Notes under the pieces: generated by a model
Seen by the model: the letters and a program-made list of their open reading frames with translations, nothing else
The model's database searches: none
What the model was told of the DNA's origin: nothing
Made by a program: the position numbers and the translations under genes
DNA from: Mesorhabditis belari
Lineage: Eukaryota > Nematoda > Chromadorea > Rhabditida > Rhabditidae
Length of the DNA: 64,000 nucleotides
Direction of reading: 5' to 3'
Assembly: GCA_958450365.1 (NCBI GenBank)
Contig: CAUEEP010000934.1
Coordinates: 1,813,001-1,877,000 of the forward strand
Shown: in pieces, positions 55,110 to 64,000 of the stretch
Numbering within the stretch: position 1 is the stretch's first letter
Layout of the letters: each line of letters begins with the position of its first letter

Positions 55110-56329
55110 AGCACGACGATTATTTTCTATTTTTTTTGTATATTGATCACTTCATTACCATTTTTCTTTTCTTTTCCCTAAACATTTGTATTTTTCTTTC
55201 GTTTTCACGTTTTTTTTCTTTTTCAACAAATTCCAGTTTTCCCCAATCGAAATCGACCAAATTGATGGGCGATCTCTTTCCATTTTTTGATATTTTTCTC
55301 TCTAATACCTAGATTTTAACGAGGTTTTGACGATTTTGACGGTTTTGACGATCTCGAGTCACGATTCTTATCCAAAATTGATTTGAAAGTTTTTTTTTGA
55401 GAGATTCGTGGTTAAAACTTTTACTTTGACTAGATCTTTGTCGTGAAAAACCCTCAATTCGACCGCATTGTTCCTTTCGTTTTCTAAATCTTTTGCTAAA
55501 AGGTGTCAAATTTTCACAAAACTCTGCAAATACCGTAGTCTTGGGTACGGTAGTTTGAACATTTGTGTTTTCTGATGTTCTGTTTTCTAAAACTTGCCTC
55601 CTTTCCTTTAAAAGTACCGTAATCTTGTCTCTATTTTTCTTAAATCTATCAACTTTTTAGATCTTTCAATATCCTTTATGAACTCTCAAAGAAACAGACA
55701 AAAAGTGGATTGATTTGATAAAAATAGAGAGAAGATTACGGTAGTTTAAAGAAAAGGGGAACGTTTGCAGGAACGGATTAAGAGGAGAAGGAAGATACGG
55801 CTTAGCTATCATAATCAGTACCTGTACTGTAACGTAATCAGTACAGTACACTACTGTACCGTAGCCAGTATCTTCTACCTAACCGAATATCTGATTCTGT
55901 AAGGGTTCACAAAGGATCTAAAGATAAAAGAGTAGATAGATTAGATAAAAACTAAAGATAAAGACGAAAAGACTAACTAACAGTACCCAAAGTACCCCAA
56001 AATCTAAAGTACTCCTAAAATAAACTGTTTGAGAATCTAAAGAAACTAAAGTACGGTAATAAAGAGAAAATCTCGACCTTTCACACAAACCATTTAGGAA
56101 ATTTGAGACGCTAAGAAAACCGGTTAGATTTGGAATGGAAAAGGTTTGATAAGAAGATTCATTCGGAGAGATTTAAAAGAGAAAAAGTGAATGACGAGAA
56201 TTGTTTGCGCGTTCTTTTCACACAAATAAACACATCACTGAAAATCATTCGTGAACGAGAGTCCAGTTGATTTTATAGACCATTTCTGAATTTCTGAATT
56301 TCTGAAATCATTTCTCAACTACCGTAAAT
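55110..56329. other. Gene-free stretch
   Basis: No exon recognised. A (GATTTTGACGGTTTTGACGA)-like short repeat at 55322-55352 and scattered TACGGTAGTTT/AAACTACCGT motifs. Confidence 0.4.
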
Positions 56330-56550
56330 GATGAAAAACCGTTTTTTTTTTGCTACTTTTCAATCAGTTTTTTCTAAGCACTGGTTAATGCTATAGATAT
56401 GTGTTATATATCAAAAAAATCCCCATTTTCTCTACTTTAATTTAATACGTAAACAAATAGAAACAAATGTACTAGTGTCAAGTTATGAGCGTTTCTTTGA
56501 GGGTAAACTTTGACTACTCAACGCTTCTGTAAGAGGCTTCTAAAGGAGAA
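56330..56550. repeat. Third copy of the peptide-transporter intron repeat
   Basis: TTTTCTAAGCACTGGTTAA ... ACTAGTGTCAAGTTATGAGC ... AGAGGCTTCTA, as at 53140-53325 and 62125-62305, but without the exon. It shows the intron segment is a dispersed repeat. Confidence 0.75.
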
Positions 56551-56849
56551 AATTGAGGAATTCAGTGCGCCAGAAAGGTGCATTTACAAGATTTTTTTGA
56601 ATGTAAAGTACATTTTTGCTGAAATTCCCATTGTTGATTCGCATTTTCTATGTTTGTTCATGAAAAGAATGCCAAAAATTCCACAAATACATCAAAAAAA
56701 AAAGTGAAACATCCTCCGCCATTGTCTGCTCAAAATCGTAAAAAAAACACATTTTTTTTTTCTTTTATTTGTTCAATATAAAATAACAGTAATTATTGAA
56801 TATAAAATAAAAGTCTCCCTTAAAATTGGTGATGCCGCAATAAGATAAG

Positions 56850-57345
56850 GAACCAAATTTAGAAACTCATCTCTCTAAATTTGGCTCCTTATCCCTCTGA
56901 ATTTGGTTCCAAATCTCTAAATTTGGTTCCTTATCTTCCTCTACTGAGTACAACACCTTGACCAGCGATCAAGTCGTATGCAAGTGATTTTGCGCCCTCG
57001 AGAAACCGAAGTGATCCGGCTTTGGCAACTCGCTAGGATTCACCCAACGAGCAAGGCCATCTGATAGGGCATAAGCTGTAGCGTTACCACTACATAAAAG
57101 TGCCTCCCGACACCGAGAGAGCAAAGTTATCATTGCCTTGACTAGGTGGGATTCTAACTTAGAGGCGTTCAGTTATAATCCCGCAGATGGTAGCTTCGCA
57201 TCTCTCTAAATTTGGTTCCTTATCTCTCTAAATTTGGCTCCATATCTCTAAATTTGGCTCCATATCTCTAAATTTCGTTCCTTATCCCTCTAAATTTGGC
57301 TCCATATCTCTAAATTTGGTTCCTTATCTCTCTAAATCTCTTCGC
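56850..57345. repeat. CTCTAAATTTGGTTCCTTAT satellite enclosing an rRNA relic
   Basis: 19-20 bp units (CTCTAAATTTGGTTCCTTAT, CTCTAAATTTGGCTCCATAT) on both sides (56850-56935 and 57202-57345) of the 28S fragment. Confidence 0.85.
56941..57200 (-). rRNA. 28S rRNA 3'-end fragment (relic), antisense
   Basis: The minus strand reads GCGAAGCTACCATCTGCGGG, CTGAACGCCTCTAAGTTAGA, ATGATAACTTTGCTCTCTCG and CAAAATCACTTGCATACGAC, the 3' terminal region of eukaryotic large-subunit rRNA. Only about 260 nt are present, embedded in a satellite, so it is a dispersed pseudogene rather than rDNA. Confidence 0.85.
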
Positions 57346-57627
57346 GATTTAGGAGTCTACAGATATGTAGAATAAGAATTTTGTCCGCACACCTCCTCTA
57401 AATTTCTCTACACACATAGAAAAAATATGTAAGAAGGCGTCCTTTTGTGCGAGCAAAATTCTTAGCTCTATTTGCATACCAGATATTAATATATATATAG
57501 GAAATGCTTTACTATCTACGTTCGCCCGATCCTCAAGTATGCTTCTTTAATTTGGTCTTTAATTCCTATTTCTAAATCCCTAAGCGTTTTTCTGAACCTT
57601 TTCAATTTTGTCGCTTTTTTGGATTTG
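57346..57627. other. Gene-free stretch
   Basis: Nothing recognised; contains ATATTAATATATATATAG near 57485. Confidence 0.4.
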
Positions 57628-58513
57628 GAAGCATATTGGAACCATATTGGAACCATTTTCGAACCATTTTCGAACCATATTCCTGGAAGAAACCTATTGG
57701 AACCATATTGGAACCATATTGGAACCATATTCCTGGAAGGAACCTATTGGAAGCATATTGGAACCATATTGGAACCATTTTCGAACCATATTGGAACCAT
57801 TTTGAAACCAAATTGGAACCATATTCCTGAAAGGAACCTATTGGAAGCATATTGGAACCATTTTGGAACCAAATTTGAACCAAATTCCTGAAGGAAACCT
57901 ATTGGAACCATATTGGAACCATTTTGAAACCAAATTGGAACCATATTCCTGAAAGGAACATATTGGAACCATTTTGGAACCATATTGGAACCATTTTCGA
58001 AGCATTTTCGAACCATATTCCTGGAAGGAACCTATTGAAAGCATATTGGAACCATATTGGAACCATTTTGAAACCAAATTGGAACCATATTCCTGAAAGG
58101 AACATATTGGAACCATTTTGGAACCATATTGGAACCATTTTCGAAGCATTTTCGAACCATATTCCTGGAAGGAACCTATTGAAAGCATATTGGAACCATA
58201 TTGGAACCATATTGGAACCATTTTGGAACCAAATTTGAACCATATTCCTGGAAGGAACCCATTGGAACCATTTTGGAACCATATTCCTGAAAGGAACATA
58301 TTGGAACCATATTGGAACCATTTTGGAACCAAATTTGAACCATATCCCTGGAAGGAACCTATTAGAACCATATTGGAACCATATTTGAACCATATTGGAA
58401 CCATATTGGAACCATTTTGGAACCAAATTGGAACCATATTCCTGGAAGGAACCTATTGAAACCATATTGGAACCATATTGGAACCATATTGGAACCATAT
58501 TCCTGAAAGGAAC
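57628..58513. repeat. 11-bp GGAACCATATT minisatellite with a GGAAGGAACC-spaced higher-order unit
   Basis: Basic unit GGAACCATATT/GGAACCATTTT in runs of two to six copies, punctuated by CCTGGAAGGAACCTATTGGA / CCTGAAAGGAACATATTGGA blocks. A 120-bp higher-order unit is repeated almost exactly at 57916-58035 and 58051-58170. The repeat has no stop codon in most frames, which produces several 100-200 codon false ORFs on both strands. Confidence 0.93.
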
Positions 58514-58807
58514 CTTTATTTACTTTATTTCTTTCTAAATAAATTATTTATATATATAAATATTCATTAAAAACTTGTAAAAAAAACTGATTTTTTTAAT
58601 GTAATTTTTTAGCAAATTAACTCATTTTTAGTGAACTTTGTGTTAAAATTTTTGAACGCAACCTTCTAGTGCATTTGTTTTTTCAATTTTCTTCAAGAAA
58701 TGATTCAATTTCACAGAAAAATATAAAGATTTCAGTGCACTAGAAGAGATGCGTTTAGAAATTTGAGTACAAACTTTGTTTATTCTTTGATTCTTTGATT
58801 GTTTTAG

Positions 58808-61800
58808 TTGAAAGTGGTGAAAAGAGCGATCAAAAGAGTCGACTATTGCCTCAACAAGTGAAATTTGATGAAATGGGACTACTCGACAATATTCGACAGT
58901 ACGTTTTTTTCTATATAAGAATCTTTTTATATAATAGAAGTTTTAAAAACACGCCTAGAAGAGACTTTTTAGAAATTTTAGAAATCGACACAGTACTTCA
59001 AAAGAAAATCTTTTGTGTCAGGGTGTTTAAAAATTTTTTTAACCGTACTTTCTCTAATAGTAATGCACCAAGAGCGTCGCCTAAATTTCTCGAAATCTCG
59101 AGAACCGCTTATCAGAACCTATCGATGTAGACTAGGGCCAACCGAGCAATAGTGAAGCTACAGAGTCGATCAGAAGTACAGCCTAATTCCTTTGCTAATT
59201 CCAAAAGGCTAAGGATTAGAGTCAAGAGTTAGATCAAAGAATTTGGAATCGAGGGGGAGTTGAATCCTTAGCCTTCTGCTTACTTTCCGCTTACCGTATT
59301 CTCTCTAATAGTAATGCACCCAGTGTGTCGCCTAAATTCCTCGAAATCTCGAGAACCGCTTATCAGAACCTATCGATGTGGGGTCGGAAAATGTAGCTGA
59401 CGATGAGATCTTGACGATGATTTGAGTCTTGAGCTTCTGGGAACAATTGGGAACGAGAAAATAGGCATCAACTCGACTGGGTGCACTATTAGAGAAAATA
59501 CGGTATTCCCATTAATATTAAGTTGGAAAGAAAGTTCTAGGAAAAAGTTTGACTAGAATTTCTTCAAAACAAATCCACCAATTCAAGAGCATTTTGTTCT
59601 ACTAATTACAAGTCGACTCCAAGAAATTATTCGTAAAAAAATGAGTGCAGCTGCTCGGTAAAATTTAGATTTTACGTTTACCCTGATAATGCTAGTTTAT
59701 GGTCTGACTTTAGATCTAACCCTAGCCGATTTTGATGTTAATGTCATTTCTACAGTCTTTTTCTTTCAGTTATCCCACATCTGTTTTCTACATTCTGGGA
59801 AATGAGCTATGCGAGCGTTTCTCGTTTTACGGGATGAAAGCGCTGCTCGTCACGTATTTGGTCATCGAACACGCTTTCCCTGAACAGTAAATTCTAAACA
59901 ATAATTCAGGCTTTAGTTTACTATTACAAATTGTGCTCTAGTGTAGTGTACAAAGTGTACAAACTAGTGTACAAACTGGTGTACAAACTAGTGTACAAAG
60001 TATACAAGCTAGTTTACAAACTAGTGTACAAACTAGTGTACAAAGTGCACAAACTAGTGTACAAACTGTGCTCTAGTGTAGTATTCTTTCCAAATTTGTT
60101 AGTTTACAGTAGTCTTTATGTAAAAAATATTTAGCCAAGCCACTGGTTTCTATCATTTCTTCACATGTATCGCCTATTTAACGCCACTTATTGGCTCAAC
60201 ACTTGCTGATTCGTATTTCGGAAGGTACGAGAGGATTTCAGCTACCTTTTAGTTTTTAGTTTTAGTTTTAGCTAGTTTTTAGATCGAATTTTTAGATTCA
60301 ATGTCATCTTTTACGTGTCAATTGTTTACGTGCTTGGCCATGTGTTGCTCTCGTTCGGTGCGATTCCTTTACTATCACAAGGTATGAATGAGGACTAGGG
60401 ACTTCAACTAGGGAAAAGACACGAAATTCTCTATCGAGCTGGATAAAAGCTACAGTACTTCAAAAGCTACAGTACTTCAAGAGCTACAGTATCTCTTTTC
60501 CAGGTATCCGTCTCTTTTTCGACATGGGCGGTTTGTTGGTGATTGCTTTGGCGACAGGAGGGATTAAACCTTGTGTGAGCGCTTTTGCCGCTGATCAGGT
60601 GATCAAAAGTTACAGTAATCAATAGCTATGATCTTAAATAGTATCTGCTGTACAATAACCAATAGATATCATATTCAGCTTTATATCGAAATCCATAGAA
60701 TTTAAAAAAAACTCATCAAAAACCCTATTATTTCCAGTTCGAAGAGCATCAACGCGATCTGCGGGCACAATTTTTTTCCTTTTTTTATTTCGCGATTAAC
60801 GCTGGATCGTTGATGGGTAAAATATATAAATAAAGATTAAAGAAATAAAGATTAAAGAAATAAAGATTAAAGAAATAAGGATTATTCGTTCCTAGGTATA
60901 AACGGATGTGGACTAGAATTTGGGTTAAGTTAAAGAGAGTGGATCCCTTTTGATATCCCCGCCATCTCTAACACTCCGACAACCCAACTCAACTCCTCCA
61001 ATGTATTAGAGGAGAGTCCCTGTGAAATGACCGACCTGTACTGATATGTACATAGTACATAGACCCGGAAGATATGTATCTTTATTTACAGTAGTACAAT
61101 AAGACGAATAGATTACAAATGAGTGTAAGGGGAAGGGGGGACTCCAAATGAGAGTCTCACTTGTCCTCCTAGGCTCCTCACTGTCCTCCTAGGCTCCTCA
61201 CTGTCCTTCTAGACTTCTCACTGTCCTTCTAGGCTCCTCACTGTCCTCCTAGACTTCTCACTGTCCTTCTAGGCTCCTCACTGTCCTTCTAGACTTCTCA
61301 CTGTCCTTCTAGGCTCCTCACTGTCCTTCTAGGCTCCTCACTGTCCTCCTAGACTCCTCACTGTCCTTCTAGGCTCCTCACTGTCCTCCTAGGCTTCTCA
61401 CTGTCCTTCTAGACTTCTCACTGTCCTTCTAGGCTCCTCACTGTCCTCCTAGACTCCTCACTGTCCTTCTAGGCTCCTCACTGTCCTCCTAGACTCCTCA
61501 CTGTCCTCCTAGGCTTCTCACTGTCCTCCTAGGCTCCTCACTGTCCTCCTAGGCCGCCCCTTCTCGGCAATAAAAAGGGATAAGCACAGGGGAGAACACA
61601 TTTGCATAAGAATAGACAAATCATTCAATAATAACAATAGTAACTAAAATATCAGTTTGGCTCGGAGCTGACAAGATTAAATAAATAAAGATTAAATAAA
61701 AACCTAGAATATTTTAGCCTTTTTGGTGACGCCTCGATTGAGATACGATGTAAAATGCTTTGGACAAGATCAATGCTTTCCGCTAGCATTCGGTGAGTAC

Positions 61801-63650
61801 TTTGTGTACTTTGTACACAAATTTTACAAACTACACCCCTCTAGTGCACTTGTTTTCTTCATTTCTTTTCTTTTACAGGTGTTCTTTGTACTTTTGAACT
61901 TATAAACAAATACTTTTCTACTTCGAGTTTACCACCAAAAGTTTACAGTACTTTAAACACCGACAGTACAGTACCTAAATAACTGATATGCTTTATCGTA
62001 TCATACTGTAGTCTATTTACGTCTACAGTATGATAATGTAGTCTATTTACGTCTAAAATATCGTTCTAAGTTTACTAAAAAAATAATTGAAAAGTGGCAA
62101 AAAAACAGATTTTTCATCATTTTTCATCATTTTTCAATCAGTTTTTTCTAAGCACTGGTTAAAGCTATAGGTATGTGTTATATATCAAAATAATCCCCAT
62201 CCTCTCTACTTTAATTTAATACCTAAACGAATAGAAATAAACGTACTAGTGTCAAGTTATGAGCGTTTCTTTGAGAGTAAACTACGCAACGCTTTCTATA
62301 GGCTTCTAGAGTATTTATGGTAATAATTACGGTACTTTTAAACTTATAGTATCATTTACAGCATTATTTCTAGTATCAATTTCTATATTCTATCAATTCC
62401 TATACTTTTTAGGTGTTCCTGGTGTCCTAATGCTTCTTGCATTAATCCTTTTCGTAATGGGCTGGAAAAAGTACAAAAGATGTCCGCCAAGTCATGAGAA
62501 TATGGCCGGAATGGTAAAATATCTTTTAAACATAATATTTTAGAGCTAAATTTTAATCTACAGCTATTTTCTTCAGCTATTTCCTCCAAATCTTAAAGAT
62601 TTGTTTAAAGTTTTACATTTTCAGGTGGCTCGTTGCATCGGAACAGCAGCGATTCGAAAAAATGCAAGGTTAACCTTATTTAAGCGAAAAGATTCTTTTT
62701 CTAGCTTTGTAAAATAATAAATTATATATAAACCTGAATGAGAGCTCCTAGTGGGCCATTTTTGGTAAGCAGAACTGGCGCTGTGGAATGGTTAAAGTTG
62801 GGTTAAAGTGCTAAACGTTGGGTTAAAGTGCCTAAGTGTCCACTCATGAGACCCCATGAAAGGCGTTAGTTGATATAGACAGCAGGACGGTGGCCATAGA
62901 AGTCGGTACCCGCTAAGGAGTGTGTAACAGCTCACCTGCCGAATCAACTAGCCCTGAAAATGGATGGCGCTTGAGCGGACCACTTATACCCGACCGTTGC
63001 CGACTTGAGCGCAAATTAACTGGATTACGGTATTCAGTCTAGATTAGCATATTCAATCTAGTTTAAGGTATTCAGTTAAGATCAGCTGGATTAAGGTATT
63101 CAGTCTAGATTAGGATATTCAGTCTAGATTGGCTGGATGACAGTATTCAATGTAGATTAGGATATTCAATCTAGATTAGGGCATTGAATCTAGTTTAAGG
63201 TATTCAGTTAAGATCAGCTGGATTACGGTTTTCAATCTAGATTAGGATATCTTATTGGTCGCAACGAGTAAGAGGGTCGCGATGGTTTGATATACAGTAC
63301 TGGACAATGAAATATCATATTCGAAAAACGATCGTCACTTTCGTGCGTCTCTAACTCCCTTGTCTTTGAGTTTAAACTATTAGTGTTATACATTTTCTGA
63401 AAGCTCTTTTCAAGGGCTGCACAATGATAATATTAATATTTAGAAATACGGTAAAGACAAGGGAGTTACAGACGCGCGAAAGTGACGATCTTTTTTCAAA
63501 TATGATATTTCATTGTCCAGTAGTGTATCTAGATTTCAAATTAACATATTAGAGCTTTAATATTTTAGGAAAAGCGAGAAACGTGTGCACGAGCATTGGC
63601 TTGATTATGCGAGCCCGGATTTCACGAAATCTGAAATTGCTTCAGTGAAG
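58808..63650 (+). CDS. Proton-coupled oligopeptide transporter (SLC15/PTR2/PEPT-like), 3' end off window
   Basis: Imports di- and tripeptides with protons across the plasma membrane. Exons: 58808-58898, 59770-59886, 60135-60224, 60296-60381, 60504-60598, 60738-60816, 61718-61792, 62413-62513, 62625-62668 and 63569-63650; phases join throughout. Exon 2 holds the ExxER motif (ELCERFSFYGMK); exon 5 holds the PTR2 signature (ATGGIKPCVSAFAADQ, then FEEHQ). Hydrophobic segments: FTCIAYLTPLIG, VIFYVSIVYVLGHVLLSF, FFSFFYFAINAGSL and GVPGVLMLLALILFVMGW. The last exon seen (HEHWLDYASPDFTKSEIASV) matches the loop after TM6, so only the N-terminal half is here. Start: exon 1 has ATG at 58873 (MGLLDNIR); an upstream start is possible because exon 1 is open to its acceptor. 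Introns are swollen by MITEs, minisatellites and an rRNA relic. Confidence 0.93.
59041..59125. repeat. Half copy of MITE family A in a transporter intron
   Basis: AACCGTACTTTCTCTAATAG ... TATCGATGTAG matches the left 85 bp of the MITE at 59292-59505. Confidence 0.75.
59292..59505. mobile_element. MITE family A (214 bp), ends like the pogo-type transposon
   Basis: TACCGTATTCTCTCTAATAG / CACTATTAGAGAAAATACGG then TA. The TIR pattern (TACCGTATTnTCT, TAATAGTA, TGCA) is that of the 23286-24598 element. Confidence 0.82.
59940..60070. repeat. AAACTAGTGTAC 12-bp tandem repeat in a transporter intron
   Basis: About ten copies of AAACTAGTGTAC with AAAGTGTAC variants, flanked by GTGCTCTAGTGTAGT on both sides. 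The KLVYKLVY open frame over it is a by-product. Confidence 0.9.
61161..61553. repeat. 20-bp minisatellite (CTCCTCACTGTCCTCCTAGG type) in a transporter intron
   Basis: About twenty head-to-tail units, varying at the C/T of TCCTTCT/TCCTCCT and GGCTCC/GACTTC positions. The surrounding intron (60817-61717) is otherwise A+T rich, so this C/T strand-biased array stands out. Confidence 0.93.
62732..63006 (+). rRNA. 28S rRNA internal fragment (relic)
   Basis: GTGGGCCATTTTTGGTAAGC, AGAACTGGCG, CTCATGAGACCCCATGAAAG, GACAGCAGGACGGTGGCCAT, CCGCTAAGGAGTGTGTAACA and CTGCCGAATCAACTAGCCCT are hallmark large-subunit rRNA sequence, colinear over about 270 nt with a few changes. It sits in an intron of the transporter gene, sense strand. 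Confidence 0.9.
63025..63248. repeat. Degenerate GTATTCAGTCTAGATTAG tandem repeat
   Basis: About ten imperfect units of 17-25 bp (GGATATTCAGTCTAGATTA, AAGGTATTCAGTTAAGATCA) directly after the rRNA relic. Confidence 0.85.
63295..63525. mobile_element. Tc1-like MITE (231 bp)
   Basis: TIRs of about 70 bp: CAGTACTGGACAATGAAATA / TATTTCATTGTCCAGTAGTG, flanked by TA. The CAGTxCTGG start resembles Tc1-family ends (recalled). No coding sequence. Confidence 0.85.
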
Positions 63651-63734
63651 GTAAAAAGAATTTCATTTCTGGCGAAAATTTTGAATAAGTGAAGCTTTCA
63701 TCAAATCAAATCTCCTTGGTTCAATTCCTTATCT

Positions 63735-64000
63735 GGCTTTGCGCAACAGGGCCGTTTGCGCAACTGGGCCGTTTGCGCAACAGGGTCATTTGCGCAACTC
63801 GTCATAACGCAACTCGCCATCCTTAGCACGTTACTTTTTTAACTGTTAACAATTTTCAGCTCAATTTTTGCTATAAATTCTAGATCAGACAAGCCATTTT
63901 GTTACTTAAACAGCTGCTAAATTGAGAGAAGAATTGATATTGATATTTCGGGGTAGGCTACTTTCCGCCATTTTATTTGCGCAACAGGGTCATTTGCGCA
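63735..64000. repeat. GGGTCATTTGCGCAAC-type repeat at the right edge
   Basis: Several GGGCCGTTTGCGCAACAGG / GGTCATTTGCGCAACTCG copies and CTTTCCGCCATTTTATTTGC at the end. The same motif set (GGCGGAAAGTAACC, CCCTTTTGCGCAAAA) occurs at 23040-23085, 37210-37265 and 38555-38595, so this is probably the end of a dispersed element. Confidence 0.6.

Noticed and set aside
57838..58498. Two overlapping 199-codon frames rich in SNMVPIWFQ
   Set aside because: They are translations of the 11-bp minisatellite; no start context, no domain, and equal openness on the other strand.
59931..60134. KLVYKLVY repeat frame
   Set aside because: Lies in an intron of the peptide transporter and is the translation of a 12-bp tandem repeat.
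61718..61905. 60-codon frame starting MVTPRLRYDVKCFGQDQ as a separate small gene
   Set aside because: Its first half is exon 7 of the transporter; the rest reads into the intron past a good GTGAGT donor.

Overview
This window looks like nuclear DNA of a nematode. Coding regions are cut into many small exons by introns of about 38-60 nt ending in TTTTAG or TTTCAG. Start codons of three genes lie within 0-11 nt of a strong splice acceptor, which suggests spliced-leader trans-splicing. The intergenic DNA is A+T rich and full of palindromic short transposons. Two pieces of eukaryotic 28S rRNA are also present. I cannot name the species. All functional calls are from reading translated exons and recalled family motifs; no database search was run.

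Layout. (1) 1-9169 is the orderly, gene-rich part: a type I DnaJ co-chaperone on the minus strand, then two paralogous multi-finger C2H2 zinc-finger genes on the plus strand only 250 bp apart, possibly an operon. (2) 9170-15688 holds repeats and a DHHC palmitoyltransferase gene whose introns carry a foldback element, minisatellites, a mariner-type MITE and tRNA-like relics. (3) 15689-48060 is a scrambled duplication zone. Pieces of at least six genes recur in both orientations: five copies of a chymotrypsin-fold serine protease-like gene, three of the rfc-1 C-terminal half, three extra copies of the DHHC 3' exons, two of a riboflavin transporter pseudogene, several of an unrecognised gene ('gene X'), and one of the zinc-finger A/B junction. 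Two copies of a pogo/Tigger-like transposon travel with these blocks, and a BEL/Pao-type gag ORF interrupts one rfc-1 copy. Protease copy 5 (45026-46510, minus) is the only copy that looks fully open with a GDSGG serine motif. (4) 48061-58800 is nearly gene-free: large minisatellites, one split by a piggyBac-type element at a TTAA site, foldback MITEs, a stray peptide-transporter exon and an antisense 28S relic. (5) 58808-64000 carries a proton-coupled peptide transporter (SLC15/PTR2) gene running off the right edge, with MITEs, minisatellites and a second 28S relic in its introns.

The genes do not form one pathway. The biological story is genome turnover: host exons amplified, inverted and fused between ordinary housekeeping genes. 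Near-identical blocks also mean that assembly error or collapsed haplotypes should be excluded before the order of region 3 is trusted.
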